From positions 1 to 40,146 of the forward strand of contig CACZQN010000034.1 in assembly GCA_902783375.1 (NCBI GenBank): a DNA stretch of 40,146 nt, in the 5' to 3' direction. Position 1 is the stretch's first letter, and each line of letters starts with the position of its first letter. This document shows, piece by piece, positions 25,205 through 33,341 of the stretch. Origin of the DNA: an uncultured Lachnospiraceae bacterium. Its GTDB lineage: Bacteria > Bacillota > Clostridia > Lachnospirales > Lachnospiraceae. A program made the position numbers and the translations under genes. The notes beneath the pieces were generated by a model that did no database searches, was not told where the DNA came from, and worked only from the letters and a program-made list of their open reading frames with translations.

Positions 25205-25762
25205 ATGATTATCACACCGAATATGCACCTGGGCTTTAACTGCAGCGATCTGGAAAAGTCTATCCGGTGGTATGAGACATTCCTGAACTGCAAAGAGAAA
25301 TTCACGATCTACTATGGCGATATGATCCCGGACAATGAAGAAAGACGCAGCCAGATGAATCCGGAGAGACTGGCCTGGCTGGAGTCCGTGAAGGACGTGA
25401 AGTGGATTGTCTATATGGAATTCCAGGATGCGCCGGGGCGGTTTGTGGAATTGTTCAACACCCTTGACGCAACCGAACCGCATGTGCCGGAAGAGCACCG
25501 TGATCTGAACTATACGCATTTCGCCCATACCGTGGACGACGTGCAGAAATTCTACGAGGAAGTGCTTGCAAAGGGCGGGGAGGATTCGGTCTATCTGACG
25601 CCGATGCCGAATATCGACCGGACATTCGCCATGTGGCTGAAGGATCCGGACGGCAACCGGATGGAATTCATCCAGTATACGGACTACAGCATGCAGAAGA
25701 TCGGCCGGGAGATGCCCGGCGGCATGACGCTGTCCGAATTTTTCGACAGCTATCATAGATAA
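25205..25762 (+). CDS. VOC (glyoxalase/dioxygenase superfamily) protein
   Basis: A 185-residue cytoplasmic protein with two VOC modules. The first begins MHLGFNCSDLEKSIRWYETFLNC; its His may be a metal ligand, and FVELFN supplies a Glu. The second contains YTHFAHTVDDVQKFYEEVL and ends DPDGNRMEFIQYT. This spacing of His and Glu residues suggests a bound divalent metal. VOC enzymes include isomerases, epimerases, lyases and dioxygenases, so the reaction cannot be named. GGGAG (25192-25196) lies 8 nt before ATG 25205. It is last in the GH1 unit and may act on the oxidoreductase product. Only 5 nt separate it from the convergent regulator gene, and no terminator is visible. Confidence 0.85.
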   Translation: MIITPNMHLGFNCSDLEKSIRWYETFLNCKEKFTIYYGDMIPDNEERRSQMNPERLAWLESVKDVKWIVYMEFQDAPGRFVELFNTLDATEPHVPEEHRDLNYTHFAHTVDDVQKFYEEVLAKGGEDSVYLTPMPNIDRTFAMWLKDPDGNRMEFIQYTDYSMQKIGREMPGGMTLSEFFDSYHR

Positions 25763-25767
25763 ATGGA

Positions 25768-26610
25768 TTAATTCTGCTGAACAACAGTACCCTTCTTGCG
25801 GTACTGATCGGGGGTGACACCGGTTACACGTTTAAATTGTTTCCCGAAGTAGCTTGGAGATTCATAGCCGCAGGCGCGGCCGATCTCCGCAGAACTCCGT
25901 TCCGGGTAGCGTTCCAGCATCATGCGGGCGCTGCCGATGCGGAGCAGCTGCAGATAGGAAACAATCGTGTAACCGGTTTCTTTTTTGAATACTGTGCAGA
26001 GGTACTGGTGGTTGACACCGAGGGACTCTGCAAGCGCGGGGATATAGAGCGGCTCTGCCAGGTGGTCCTCCAGATAGTGGATCACACGGAAGGCATAGGA
26101 CTGGTCCGGATAGGAAGTGCCGAGCGGATCATTCGCAGCACGGTAGGTCAGGGCATCGGCCAGGTCCAGGAGAAACTGATAGCAGCCGGATGACCAGTCG
26201 CGCTGGTCGGAAGATTTCTCCGTGAGACGGCGCAGCATGCGCTGGTTTTTCAGAAAGATCTGGGGATCGGTGATGGAGTAGATCCCGCTCTCAGACAGGC
26301 CGAGTGCCTGAAAGAGAGAAGGGCAGATCCTGCCGGTAAAGCCTGCATTCGCGATGATCCACTTCCCGTCCTTTGCCTGGTAGCTGCAGGGAACGCCGGG
26401 ATGCAGAAGGAAACAGTCTCCTTCCCGGACGGTCATCTGCTCGTGATCCAGGACCAGGGTTCCCTCCCCCTTCAGAGAAAGGAAGCACTGATAGTCCTGC
26501 GTTCCGAGCGGCCGGTTGACCGGTTCCTGGTCATAGCGCTCACCGAGAAAGACGAGCATCAGTGGAATCTGAGATTTGAAGCTGGATTTGGTCTGGAAAA
26601 GGGTCAGCAT
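25768..26610 (-). CDS. AraC-family regulator with cupin-like sensor domain
   Basis: A 280-residue DNA-binding regulator. The N-terminal half (about residues 25-150) has a cupin-like core with GEGTLVLDHEQMTVREGDCFLLHPGVP, as in AraC-type sugar sensors. The C-terminal half has both helix-turn-helix motifs, PLYIPALAESLGVNHQYLC and AEIGRACGYESPSYFGKQF, and ends GVTPDQYRKK. It probably responds to a small sugar or glycoside and controls genes of this locus. It is transcribed divergently from the histidine-kinase gene, with 113 nt between them, and convergently to the VOC gene. Which promoter it binds cannot be read from the sequence. Confidence 0.92.
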   Translation of the reverse strand: MLTLFQTKSSFKSQIPLMLVFLGERYDQEPVNRPLGTQDYQCFLSLKGEGTLVLDHEQMTVREGDCFLLHPGVPCSYQAKDGKWIIANAGFTGRICPSLFQALGLSESGIYSITDPQIFLKNQRMLRRLTEKSSDQRDWSSGCYQFLLDLADALTYRAANDPLGTSYPDQSYAFRVIHYLEDHLAEPLYIPALAESLGVNHQYLCTVFKKETGYTIVSYLQLLRIGSARMMLERYPERSSAEIGRACGYESPSYFGKQFKRVTGVTPDQYRKKGTVVQQN

Positions 26611-26668
26611 GGCAGTATACCTCCATCCCGATCATTATCCGTGTCGGCCGGAAGAAAGTCAAGATTTC

Positions 26669-26697
26669 TTGCCAAGACTACCCTGTTGAAGTATAAT
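26669..26697 (+). promoter_or_regulatory. Promoter of the first two-component operon
   Basis: TTGCCA (26669-26674) and TATAAT (26692-26697) are exactly 17 nt apart, a near-consensus sigma-A promoter. The leader is short, about 20 nt, and the kinase ATG follows at 26724. Confidence 0.78.
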
Positions 26698-26723
26698 GGC
26701 GAGAAGGAGTGTGGTGAGAGCAT

Positions 26724-28424
26724 ATGAAACGATCGTTGATGAAAAAGGTTGCACTGGACAGCAGGAGTACGATCCCGGTAAAGATCGTCCTGATTTTCAT
26801 TTCTCTCCTGGTCCCGATCTATGTCCTGCTGGTATTATCCGCGGTCTCCTATATTCACTCATTGGAGGAGCAGGCCACACAGCATGCGCAGTCGATTCTG
26901 GATATCAACCTGTCGCAGCTGGAATCGGAGATCGCCAGAATCGATAGTTTTTTCTATCATCTGGATAACAATGATGTGAATTTCAGAAAACTGAAGCGAT
27001 GGACCGGGAGCGATGAGGATATGATGGCGCTGACACAGGCCACGCAGACCCTGGTGACGCAGAATGCGATGATGGACTATGAGACGAGTCTTTTCTTCTA
27101 CCTGGAACCGGATGATCGCCTGGTGCTCATCAATCAGAGGCTGATGCCGATGGAGATGGTTCATCTTCGCGAGAATCTGGAGCGCTCCTGGTATATCAAG
27201 CGCAATCTCAGCTGGAATATCGGTATGATCGATGAAGTTCCCTATCTGTATCATAACGTCGAAGACAGCGGAGTCTTTCTGGGGACACTGATCGATCTTG
27301 AAGATGTCATGGAAAGAATCCGGACGGAGATTCCCTATCAGAATGTCCAGGTGAGCCTGACGTTCGGACCGGCAGAAGAGAAAGATCTTGGCGCAATGTC
27401 CGAGGTGTACAGGACGAAACAGTATATTGTGGTGTCGCTCGACCGGAGTGAGGTTCGTGAGACGATGCCGGTCCTTTCCCGCGTGATTCTGGCGGTCGGG
27501 CTGATTCTGATCATCGTCCTGCCGATCGCCCTGATCCTGATCTTTATGCATATGATCGTCCGGCCGATCCGGAAGATCGAGGAAGGCATGTTCCATCTGG
27601 GGTCCGGTGAACAGGACTACAGGATCCCGGACTTTAAGGCATCCAGAGAATTCATCGGCATGAAGAATTCCTTCAATAATATGGCATCTGAGATCCAGAC
27701 ACTCCGGATCCGCTGGTACGAGGAAGCCCTGGAACGGGAACAGATGCAGCTGCAGAATCTTCTGCTCCAGATCCGGCCGCATTTCCTGCTGAATTTCTTT
27801 AACCAGATCTTCAGTATGGCGGAGCTGAAGGATTATGAGGGAATCAAGAAGAGCAGTCTCTATCTGTCCAAGTTTTTCAGGCATCTCTTCCGAAGTGAAC
27901 GGATCACAACGCTGAGGAGTGAACTGGAACTGGTCGATGCCTATCTGGAGCTGATGGAAGAGCGGTTTACAGACTGCTTTACGGTGGAACGGGAGATTGA
28001 TGAGAACCTGCTGGACTACCGCGTCCCGCCTCTGATTGTCCAGAATTTTGTAGAAAATATCTTCAAATACGCTGTCAGTGACGGGAATCTGATCGAGATC
28101 TGCTTATCTCTGAAACAAGAGAACGGCTATGTGGTCATGACGATTTCAGATGATGGACCGGGTATGGAAGAGGAGATTCTGCAGAGGATCCGGGATTCCA
28201 AACCGATTGAAAAGGATGATGGAACGCATATCGGAATCTATAATTCTTTGTATCGGCTGAAGAAACTTTGCGGGGAAGACTGCATCCTGGATGTGCAGTC
28301 CGTGCTGACGGAAGGAACGACCGTGCGGATCATGCTGCCGCTGCATCCGGATGGGAATATTACGGATGGGAACAGCGAGAAAAAAGGAGCTGAAGATGGA
28401 GAAGGACACAATTCTGATCGTTGA
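26724..28424 (+). CDS. YesM-type sensor histidine kinase
   Basis: A 566-residue membrane kinase. Two membrane segments (about residues 18-42 and 252-276) bracket an extracellular sensing domain. A HAMP-like linker (about 277-330), the His_kinase domain with LLLQIRPHFLLNFFNQ (phospho-accepting His353) and the HATPase part follow, with NFVENIFKYAV as N box and DDGPGME as G box. YesM kinases sense extracellular carbohydrates or binding-protein states and phosphorylate the adjacent YesN-like regulator. The response-regulator gene overlaps its end by 29 nt, so the pair is one operon. AAGGAG at about 26703-26708 is 15 nt upstream, somewhat far. Confidence 0.94.
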   Translation: MKRSLMKKVALDSRSTIPVKIVLIFISLLVPIYVLLVLSAVSYIHSLEEQATQHAQSILDINLSQLESEIARIDSFFYHLDNNDVNFRKLKRWTGSDEDMMALTQATQTLVTQNAMMDYETSLFFYLEPDDRLVLINQRLMPMEMVHLRENLERSWYIKRNLSWNIGMIDEVPYLYHNVEDSGVFLGTLIDLEDVMERIRTEIPYQNVQVSLTFGPAEEKDLGAMSEVYRTKQYIVVSLDRSEVRETMPVLSRVILAVGLILIIVLPIALILIFMHMIVRPIRKIEEGMFHLGSGEQDYRIPDFKASREFIGMKNSFNNMASEIQTLRIRWYEEALEREQMQLQNLLLQIRPHFLLNFFNQIFSMAELKDYEGIKKSSLYLSKFFRHLFRSERITTLRSELELVDAYLELMEERFTDCFTVEREIDENLLDYRVPPLIVQNFVENIFKYAVSDGNLIEICLSLKQENGYVVMTISDDGPGMEEEILQRIRDSKPIEKDDGTHIGIYNSLYRLKKLCGEDCILDVQSVLTEGTTVRIMLPLHPDGNITDGNSEKKGAEDGEGHNSDR

Positions 28425-29193
28425 TGATGAAAATCTGACCCGCAGAGCCCTGATTTCCGGGATCCGCTGGGAGGAACTCGGGATCGGAAAGATTCTGGAG
28501 GCCGGCTCTGCGGCGAAGGCAAAGGAACTGCTGCTGTCTGAGAAGATTGATCTCGCCCTGATTGACATCGAGATGCCGGGTGAATCGGGTCTTGATCTGC
28601 TGAAATGGATCCGGGAGAATCTCAGCGAGACACTTCCGTGCTCGTTCCTGACCTGCCATGCCAGTTTTAATTATGCCCAGAATGCGATCCGCTATGGCTC
28701 GTTTGACTATCTGCTGAAGCCGGTCAACTATGAGGAGGTGGAAAATCTGATCCTCCGGATGGTCGGGCGAACCCGCCAGGTCCGGGAGAATCAGGAGATC
28801 TCCGAGTACGGCAGACAGTGGCTGCAGGAGAAGGAGCAGGAAGGAAAGAAGTACGAGAAGACGGCAGCATCGACGGAGGAGATCGTCGACGAGATGGTCG
28901 TCTACATCCGGGCACATCTCTCCGAAAAGATGTCGCTGTCCGAGCTGGCGCACGATGCGGGCCTGAACCAGAACTATTTCAATAAGGTCTTCAAGGAGCG
29001 CACCGGTGAGACGGTCAACCAGTTCATCATCAAGGAGAAGATGGCGCTTGCGGCAAGACTCCTCCGGGAGGGAAAACTGAAGTCCTATGCGATCGCGGAA
29101 TCCCTCGGCTATGACAATTACGCGAATTTTGTCAATATGTTCAAGAAGATCTATGGGATGTCGCCCAATGCCTATTCGGAAGAGAATAAGTAG
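28396..29193 (+). CDS. YesN-type response regulator (REC + AraC)
   Basis: A 265-residue regulator. The receiver domain (residues 1-120) has the acidic pair in ILIVDDEN, phospho-acceptor Asp57 in LALIDIEMPG and LKPVNYEE with the conserved Lys. The AraC DNA-binding domain (about 160-265) has MSLSELAHDAGLNQNYFNKVF and YAIAESLGYDNYANFVNMF. AAGGAG (28384-28389) lies 6 nt before ATG 28396, inside the kinase gene, which decides the start against upstream frames. It is phosphorylated by the overlapping kinase. It is a good candidate to bind the 32-bp elements, one of which begins 13 nt after its stop codon. Confidence 0.94.
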   Translation: MEKDTILIVDDENLTRRALISGIRWEELGIGKILEAGSAAKAKELLLSEKIDLALIDIEMPGESGLDLLKWIRENLSETLPCSFLTCHASFNYAQNAIRYGSFDYLLKPVNYEEVENLILRMVGRTRQVRENQEISEYGRQWLQEKEQEGKKYEKTAASTEEIVDEMVVYIRAHLSEKMSLSELAHDAGLNQNYFNKVFKERTGETVNQFIIKEKMALAARLLREGKLKSYAIAESLGYDNYANFVNMFKKIYGMSPNAYSEENK

Positions 29194-29205
29194 AAAAAGA
29201 AGATA

Positions 29206-29238
29206 TTTCACAGGTTTTATGCTGAAAAACGATATTCT
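29206..29238 (+). promoter_or_regulatory. Shared 32-bp element before the esterase gene, copy 2
   Basis: TTTCACA (29206-29212), CTGAAAAAC (29222-29230) and TATTC (29233-29237) sit at the same spacing as in the copies before the binding-protein and permease genes. TATTCT (29233-29238) fits a -10 box, while the -35 position again reads ACAGGT. Confidence 0.6.
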
Positions 29239-29306
29239 TATTCTGCACCCTGCTTTGTACAATGATCGTAGTGAAAAGTGCGTGAAATGGATAAAGGAGG
29301 GAACAG

Positions 29307-30893
29307 ATGAGCCAGTTTGATGTGAAAACGGTATTTGGTACTGTAACAGAGACGATGCCGGTTGTTTTCACAAAGTGTGGGCAGGTTCAGGGCTTCACCA
29401 GAGATGGGGTCGCGATCTTTAAGGGCATTCCATACGGCGCCCCGGCCGGCGGGAAGAATCGTTTCCTGGCTCCGGAAGATCCGGAAGCCTGGAATGGTGT
29501 ACTTGACTGCACGAAAAATGCGCATTATGCGATGCAGAACGGCGTCTCGATCGGCGGTGATCCGAGTGCCCTTGCTGCTTATTACAAAGGAAAAGATGTA
29601 AACTCCACCGGAGAACTCGAAACACAGGGAGAAGACTGCCTGGTGCTGGATGTCCTGACACCGGGGCTTGATGCCTGTAAGAGACCGGTGGTTTTTTATA
29701 TCCATGGGGGTGGTTTTTCAACCGGTTCCGGCACGATGGTTGCCGCAGCAGATCCGTTCTGCCGGGAGGAAAATATCGTTGTGGTTGGCGTCAATCACCG
29801 GCTGAACATTTTCGGGTATTTATACCTGGGTGCTTACAGTGAGAAGTACCGGGATTCCGGCGCGGCCGGCATCCTGGACCTTGTCAAGGCACTGGAGTGG
29901 GTGCGCGATAACATCGCTGCATTCGGCGGAGATCCGGACAATGTCACCATCATGGGAGAGTCCGGCGGAGGCATGAAGGTATCGATCCTGATGGCGATGC
30001 CGAAGGCGAAGGGACTGTTCCACAAAGCAATCGTCGAGAGTGGCTCCGGTCCTGTCGGTTTCAACACACCGGATAAGGCTCTGAAGTGCACACAGGAGAT
30101 CCTTGCGAATCTCGGGATCGCGGAAAAAGACTGGGAGCAGGTGCTGGATCTTCCTGCAGGCAAGCTGCTGGAAGCAATCCGGACGACCAGCCCGATGGCG
30201 CTGGTCCCGGTAGCGGATGGGATCAACATCCCGGATCTGTCACAGTCCGGCTTCACCTATGGGGATGCAGCCTGCTCGGCGGAGATCCCGCTTCTGGTCG
30301 GAGCCAGTGAGGATGAGAACGGACTCTTCGCACCGATCGATGAACAACTGACCTTTGAAAAACTGCCGGAGAAGATCAGCGAGATGGGACTCGGCGGGCC
30401 ATTTTCCAGGATGAGTGTCTCCCCGGAAAAGGCAGACGAGCTGGTGCACGTCTTCATGAAGGAGAATTATAAGAATGATTCCGCTTTCCAGACCTTTATC
30501 AAGATGTCTTCTATGTACGGAGTGCTGAAAGGCGGAGCCTATGCCCATGCGGTGGAGCGGACAGCCTGCCCGGATTTCAGGGCGCCGGTCTATCTCTACA
30601 GCAATGCATATGATTCCGCGAGACCGGATGATATCCGCTATGGTTTTGCTTTCCATACCTGTGACCTGCCGCTCCAGATGCGGATCGTGCAGCGCGACCA
30701 GGATGACTGGATCTCCAGAATCATGGCACATGCCTGGGCAGCGTTCATGCGGACCGGCAGTCCGTCCACAGAGGTTTATCCGTGGACACCGTTCACGGTG
30801 GAAAAGAAGGAAACGATGGTATTTGATAATAACGGAATGACAAGATTCGTGGAAGACCCATACAAGGCATTCCGTGAGGCATTTGCAGAATAA
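29307..30893 (+). CDS. Type B carboxylesterase
   Basis: A 528-residue alpha/beta hydrolase of the carboxylesterase type B family. FYIHGGGFSTGSG supplies the oxyanion hole, EDCLVLDVLTP is the family's second signature, and TIMGESGGGMK carries the nucleophile Ser219. No signal peptide is seen, so it should act in the cytoplasm on imported esters, for example acetylated or aromatic-acid-decorated sugars. AAGGAGG lies about 7 nt before ATG 29307. It heads a two-gene unit with the ceramidase-like gene, 14 nt apart, behind the shared element. Confidence 0.92.
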   Translation: MSQFDVKTVFGTVTETMPVVFTKCGQVQGFTRDGVAIFKGIPYGAPAGGKNRFLAPEDPEAWNGVLDCTKNAHYAMQNGVSIGGDPSALAAYYKGKDVNSTGELETQGEDCLVLDVLTPGLDACKRPVVFYIHGGGFSTGSGTMVAAADPFCREENIVVVGVNHRLNIFGYLYLGAYSEKYRDSGAAGILDLVKALEWVRDNIAAFGGDPDNVTIMGESGGGMKVSILMAMPKAKGLFHKAIVESGSGPVGFNTPDKALKCTQEILANLGIAEKDWEQVLDLPAGKLLEAIRTTSPMALVPVADGINIPDLSQSGFTYGDAACSAEIPLLVGASEDENGLFAPIDEQLTFEKLPEKISEMGLGGPFSRMSVSPEKADELVHVFMKENYKNDSAFQTFIKMSSMYGVLKGGAYAHAVERTACPDFRAPVYLYSNAYDSARPDDIRYGFAFHTCDLPLQMRIVQRDQDDWISRIMAHAWAAFMRTGSPSTEVYPWTPFTVEKKETMVFDNNGMTRFVEDPYKAFREAFAE

Positions 30894-30907
30894 GAGAGGT
30901 GATTCAG

Positions 30908-32224
30908 ATGGCATTAACAGTAGGCGCAGCAAGAAGATTGATCAATCCGACCGAGGAGATGTTCCCGTATCCATCCTATCAGTTCGGGAATCCGTTCGTC
31001 GGGGTTTATACCAATTGCTATGTTCGTGCAGTGGTCATGGATAACGGAAAAGACCAGGCACTGCATGTCGGTTTCGATCTCGGCGGGGTTCCGGATCCGA
31101 AGGTCCTGAAGCCAAGGATTGAGGCGGAGTGCGGCATTCCTGCATCCCACATTCTGTTCACGGCAATCCACAACCACACCGGCTGTGATATGTGCTTCTC
31201 CCGTGACCCGGAGGACCAGGCGAAGTGGCGTGCCTATATGGCGCTGGTCAATGACATGGCAGTGGAGGCCGTGAAGGAAGCAATCTCGAAGAAGCGGCCT
31301 GCCAGATACGGATTCGGGATCGGGCAGTCTTATGTGAACGGCAACCGGGATATGCGCTGTGATGACGGGACCTTCACCCAGGGCTATGAGCCGGAAGGCT
31401 ACTGCGATCACAACGTCTATACCCTGAAGTTTATCGATGAAGAAGACAGGCTGATTGCTGCGATCGTCAGCTTCGGCATGCATGCGACACTTGGCTACTT
31501 TGATGTGGATGCAGACGGAAAGACACGCTGCTCCGGCAACATCCCGGGTGTTGCAGAGGAGTATGCTGAGGAGCGCTACGGCGGCGACACGGTCGTCCTC
31601 TGGGCGTCCGAGGCAGCGGGTGACCAGAATCCGCAGCTCTACTGCCTGCGGGACTATGACAAGGATGGCTTCCCGTATATGTCAAAGCTTCTTCCGGGCC
31701 TCCAGTACAACCTGATCAAGGTCATGGGACAGCGCCACGGCGTGGATCTGTGCAGATCCATCGATGCCATCGACAAGTATAATAAGAATATGCCGATGAA
31801 ATTTGGCCAGACCATGATCGATCTTCCGGCCCAGAAGTTTGAGGAGGAGTTTGACGGTCAGTGGGTCAATGATATCACCAACCATATCTACCCGATGAAG
31901 CCGGGTGAAAAGCTGCCGACAGCCGTGCCGGATCCGGACCACAAGGTGCCGCTCTATGTGCAGGAGGTTGTGCTGGGTGACGTAGCCATCGTCGGTGTGG
32001 CAGCGGAGCTCTATGCCCTGATCGGGAAGTACTGCAGAGAGAATTCACCGTACAGCAAGACCATGATCATGACCCATGTGGACCGGTCGGTCGGCTATAT
32101 CATTGATGCAACTTCCGTAGACCACTACTGCTTCGAGCAGTTCGGCAGAATCCAGGCCGGCGCCTGCGATGAGATCATCGCGGAAGGTGTCAGAGAACTC
32201 TTTGATGAGATGAATGCGGACTGA
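30908..32224 (+). CDS. Neutral/alkaline ceramidase-like hydrolase
   Basis: A 438-residue protein matching the N-terminal domain of neutral ceramidases. It begins MALTVGAARRLINPTEEM, has the repeated motif of a zinc hydrolase in FTAIHNHTGCD (His88 and His90), and SFGMHATLG downstream. Family members cut the amide bond of ceramide, but many bacterial relatives of this short length are of unknown specificity and might act on other lipids, amides or sugars. No signal peptide is present. GAGGTG about 7 nt upstream supports ATG 30908; GTG 30899 overlaps that site. A terminator follows. Its pairing with the esterase suggests joint removal of acyl groups from an imported glycolipid or acyl-sugar. Confidence 0.8.
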   Translation: MALTVGAARRLINPTEEMFPYPSYQFGNPFVGVYTNCYVRAVVMDNGKDQALHVGFDLGGVPDPKVLKPRIEAECGIPASHILFTAIHNHTGCDMCFSRDPEDQAKWRAYMALVNDMAVEAVKEAISKKRPARYGFGIGQSYVNGNRDMRCDDGTFTQGYEPEGYCDHNVYTLKFIDEEDRLIAAIVSFGMHATLGYFDVDADGKTRCSGNIPGVAEEYAEERYGGDTVVLWASEAAGDQNPQLYCLRDYDKDGFPYMSKLLPGLQYNLIKVMGQRHGVDLCRSIDAIDKYNKNMPMKFGQTMIDLPAQKFEEEFDGQWVNDITNHIYPMKPGEKLPTAVPDPDHKVPLYVQEVVLGDVAIVGVAAELYALIGKYCRENSPYSKTMIMTHVDRSVGYIIDATSVDHYCFEQFGRIQAGACDEIIAEGVRELFDEMNAD

Positions 32225-32254
32225 AGCACAAGCTGAAAATGCATAGAATCTGTA

Positions 32255-32288
32255 AGGCAGGAGCGGAGCAATCCGCCCCTGCCTTTTT
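32255..32288 (+). terminator. Terminator of the esterase unit
   Basis: AGGCAGG (32255-32261) pairs with CCTGCCT (32278-32284), and GCGGA with TCCGC inside, one mismatch between them. A GCAA loop caps it, and T residues follow. The next shared element starts 10 nt farther on. Confidence 0.88.
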
Positions 32289-32297
32289 ATGTGGATT

Positions 32298-32330
32298 TTT
32301 CACATCTTCGAGGTGGAGAATCGGTATAGT
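32298..32330 (+). promoter_or_regulatory. Shared 32-bp element before the permease genes, copy 3
   Basis: TTTCACA (32298-32304), TGGAGAATC (32314-32322) and TATAG (32325-32329) match the other two copies in order and spacing. ATGTG/CACAT around GATTTTT (32290-32305) makes a palindrome at its left end. TATAGT (32325-32330) is a good -10 without a -35. Confidence 0.65.
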
Positions 32331-32399
32331 ATTCTGACGGCGTGGTGCGTACAATAAGAGCATAAAACCGAGAGACTCTAAGGAAAGAGGAGGAAAGTC

Positions 32400-33323
32400 G
32401 TGAATACGAAAAAGAAAAAGGTAAAGCTTCTGCACTACCTGCCGATCTATATCATGATCCTGCCAGGTTTTCTGTATCTGATCATCAACAACTATCTGCC
32501 GATGTTCGGTATCATGATTGCGTTCAAGCGTCTGGATTTCAGAAAGGGTATCCTGCTGAGTGACTGGGCGGGCCTTGATAACTTCAAGTTCCTGTTCGCA
32601 TCGGGCAATGCCTTCCGGATGATCCGGAATACGCTGGCGTATAACATCCTGTTCATCCTGCTCGGCATCGTCCTTGGCGTCACGGTTGCCATCCTGATGA
32701 ATGAGATCACCAGCAAGGGAGCGCTGAAAGCATACCAGACCCTGATCCTGATCCCGAACCTGATGAGCTTTGTCATCATCAACTACCTGGTGTATTCTTA
32801 CCTCGCACCGGATACCGGCCTTGTCAACAACAGCATTCTGATTCCGCTGGGACAGAAGCCGATCTCCTGGTATACGAACGCAAAGTACTGGCCGTACATT
32901 CTGACGATCGTCAATGTATGGCAGTCGATCGGATTTACGACGATCATCTATTATTCCTCCATTATCGGTATCAGCACAGATTACTTTGAGGCAGCAACAA
33001 TCGATGGCGCGACCAAGTGGCAGCAGATCAAGTACATCACGCTTCCGCTGCTGAAGCCGACCATCATCACCCTCCTGATCCTGAACATGGGCCGTATCTT
33101 CACCTCGAACTTCGGTCTGTTCTACCAGGTACCGAGAAACCAGGGTATGCTCTATCCGACGACCCAGACCATCGATGTCTTCGTCTTCAATGCCCTGATG
33201 AACAACAACGATTACTCCATGTCGTCCGCTGCATCTGTCTTCCAGTCGATCGTCGGCGCACTGACATTGATCACCGCAAACACCATCATCCGGAAGATCC
33301 AGCCGGAAGATTCCTTATTCTGA
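32400..33323 (+). CDS. ABC sugar transporter permease, LplB-like
   Basis: A 307-residue inner-membrane permease with six predicted membrane segments. The binding-protein-dependent permease signature (EAA loop) reads EAATIDGATKWQQIKYITLPLL near residues 200-221. The start NYLPMFGIMIAFKRLDFRKG is typical of LplB-type oligosaccharide permeases. GTG 32400 follows GAGGAGG by about 7 nt. It is followed 18 nt later by the second permease, and both should form the channel served by the DUF3502-type binding protein. No ATPase gene is nearby, so a shared MsmK-type ATPase is presumed. Confidence 0.94.
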   Translation: MNTKKKKVKLLHYLPIYIMILPGFLYLIINNYLPMFGIMIAFKRLDFRKGILLSDWAGLDNFKFLFASGNAFRMIRNTLAYNILFILLGIVLGVTVAILMNEITSKGALKAYQTLILIPNLMSFVIINYLVYSYLAPDTGLVNNSILIPLGQKPISWYTNAKYWPYILTIVNVWQSIGFTTIIYYSSIIGISTDYFEAATIDGATKWQQIKYITLPLLKPTIITLLILNMGRIFTSNFGLFYQVPRNQGMLYPTTQTIDVFVFNALMNNNDYSMSSAASVFQSIVGALTLITANTIIRKIQPEDSLF

Positions 33324-33341
33324 GAAAGGGAGGATACGAAA

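Noticed and set aside
22411-25756. Minus-strand frames of 552 and 647 residues opposite the GH1, oxidoreductase and VOC genes
   Set aside because: Their products are rich in His, Arg, Ile and Asp with no domains, as typical antisense shadows; the plus-strand genes have catalytic motifs and ribosome sites.
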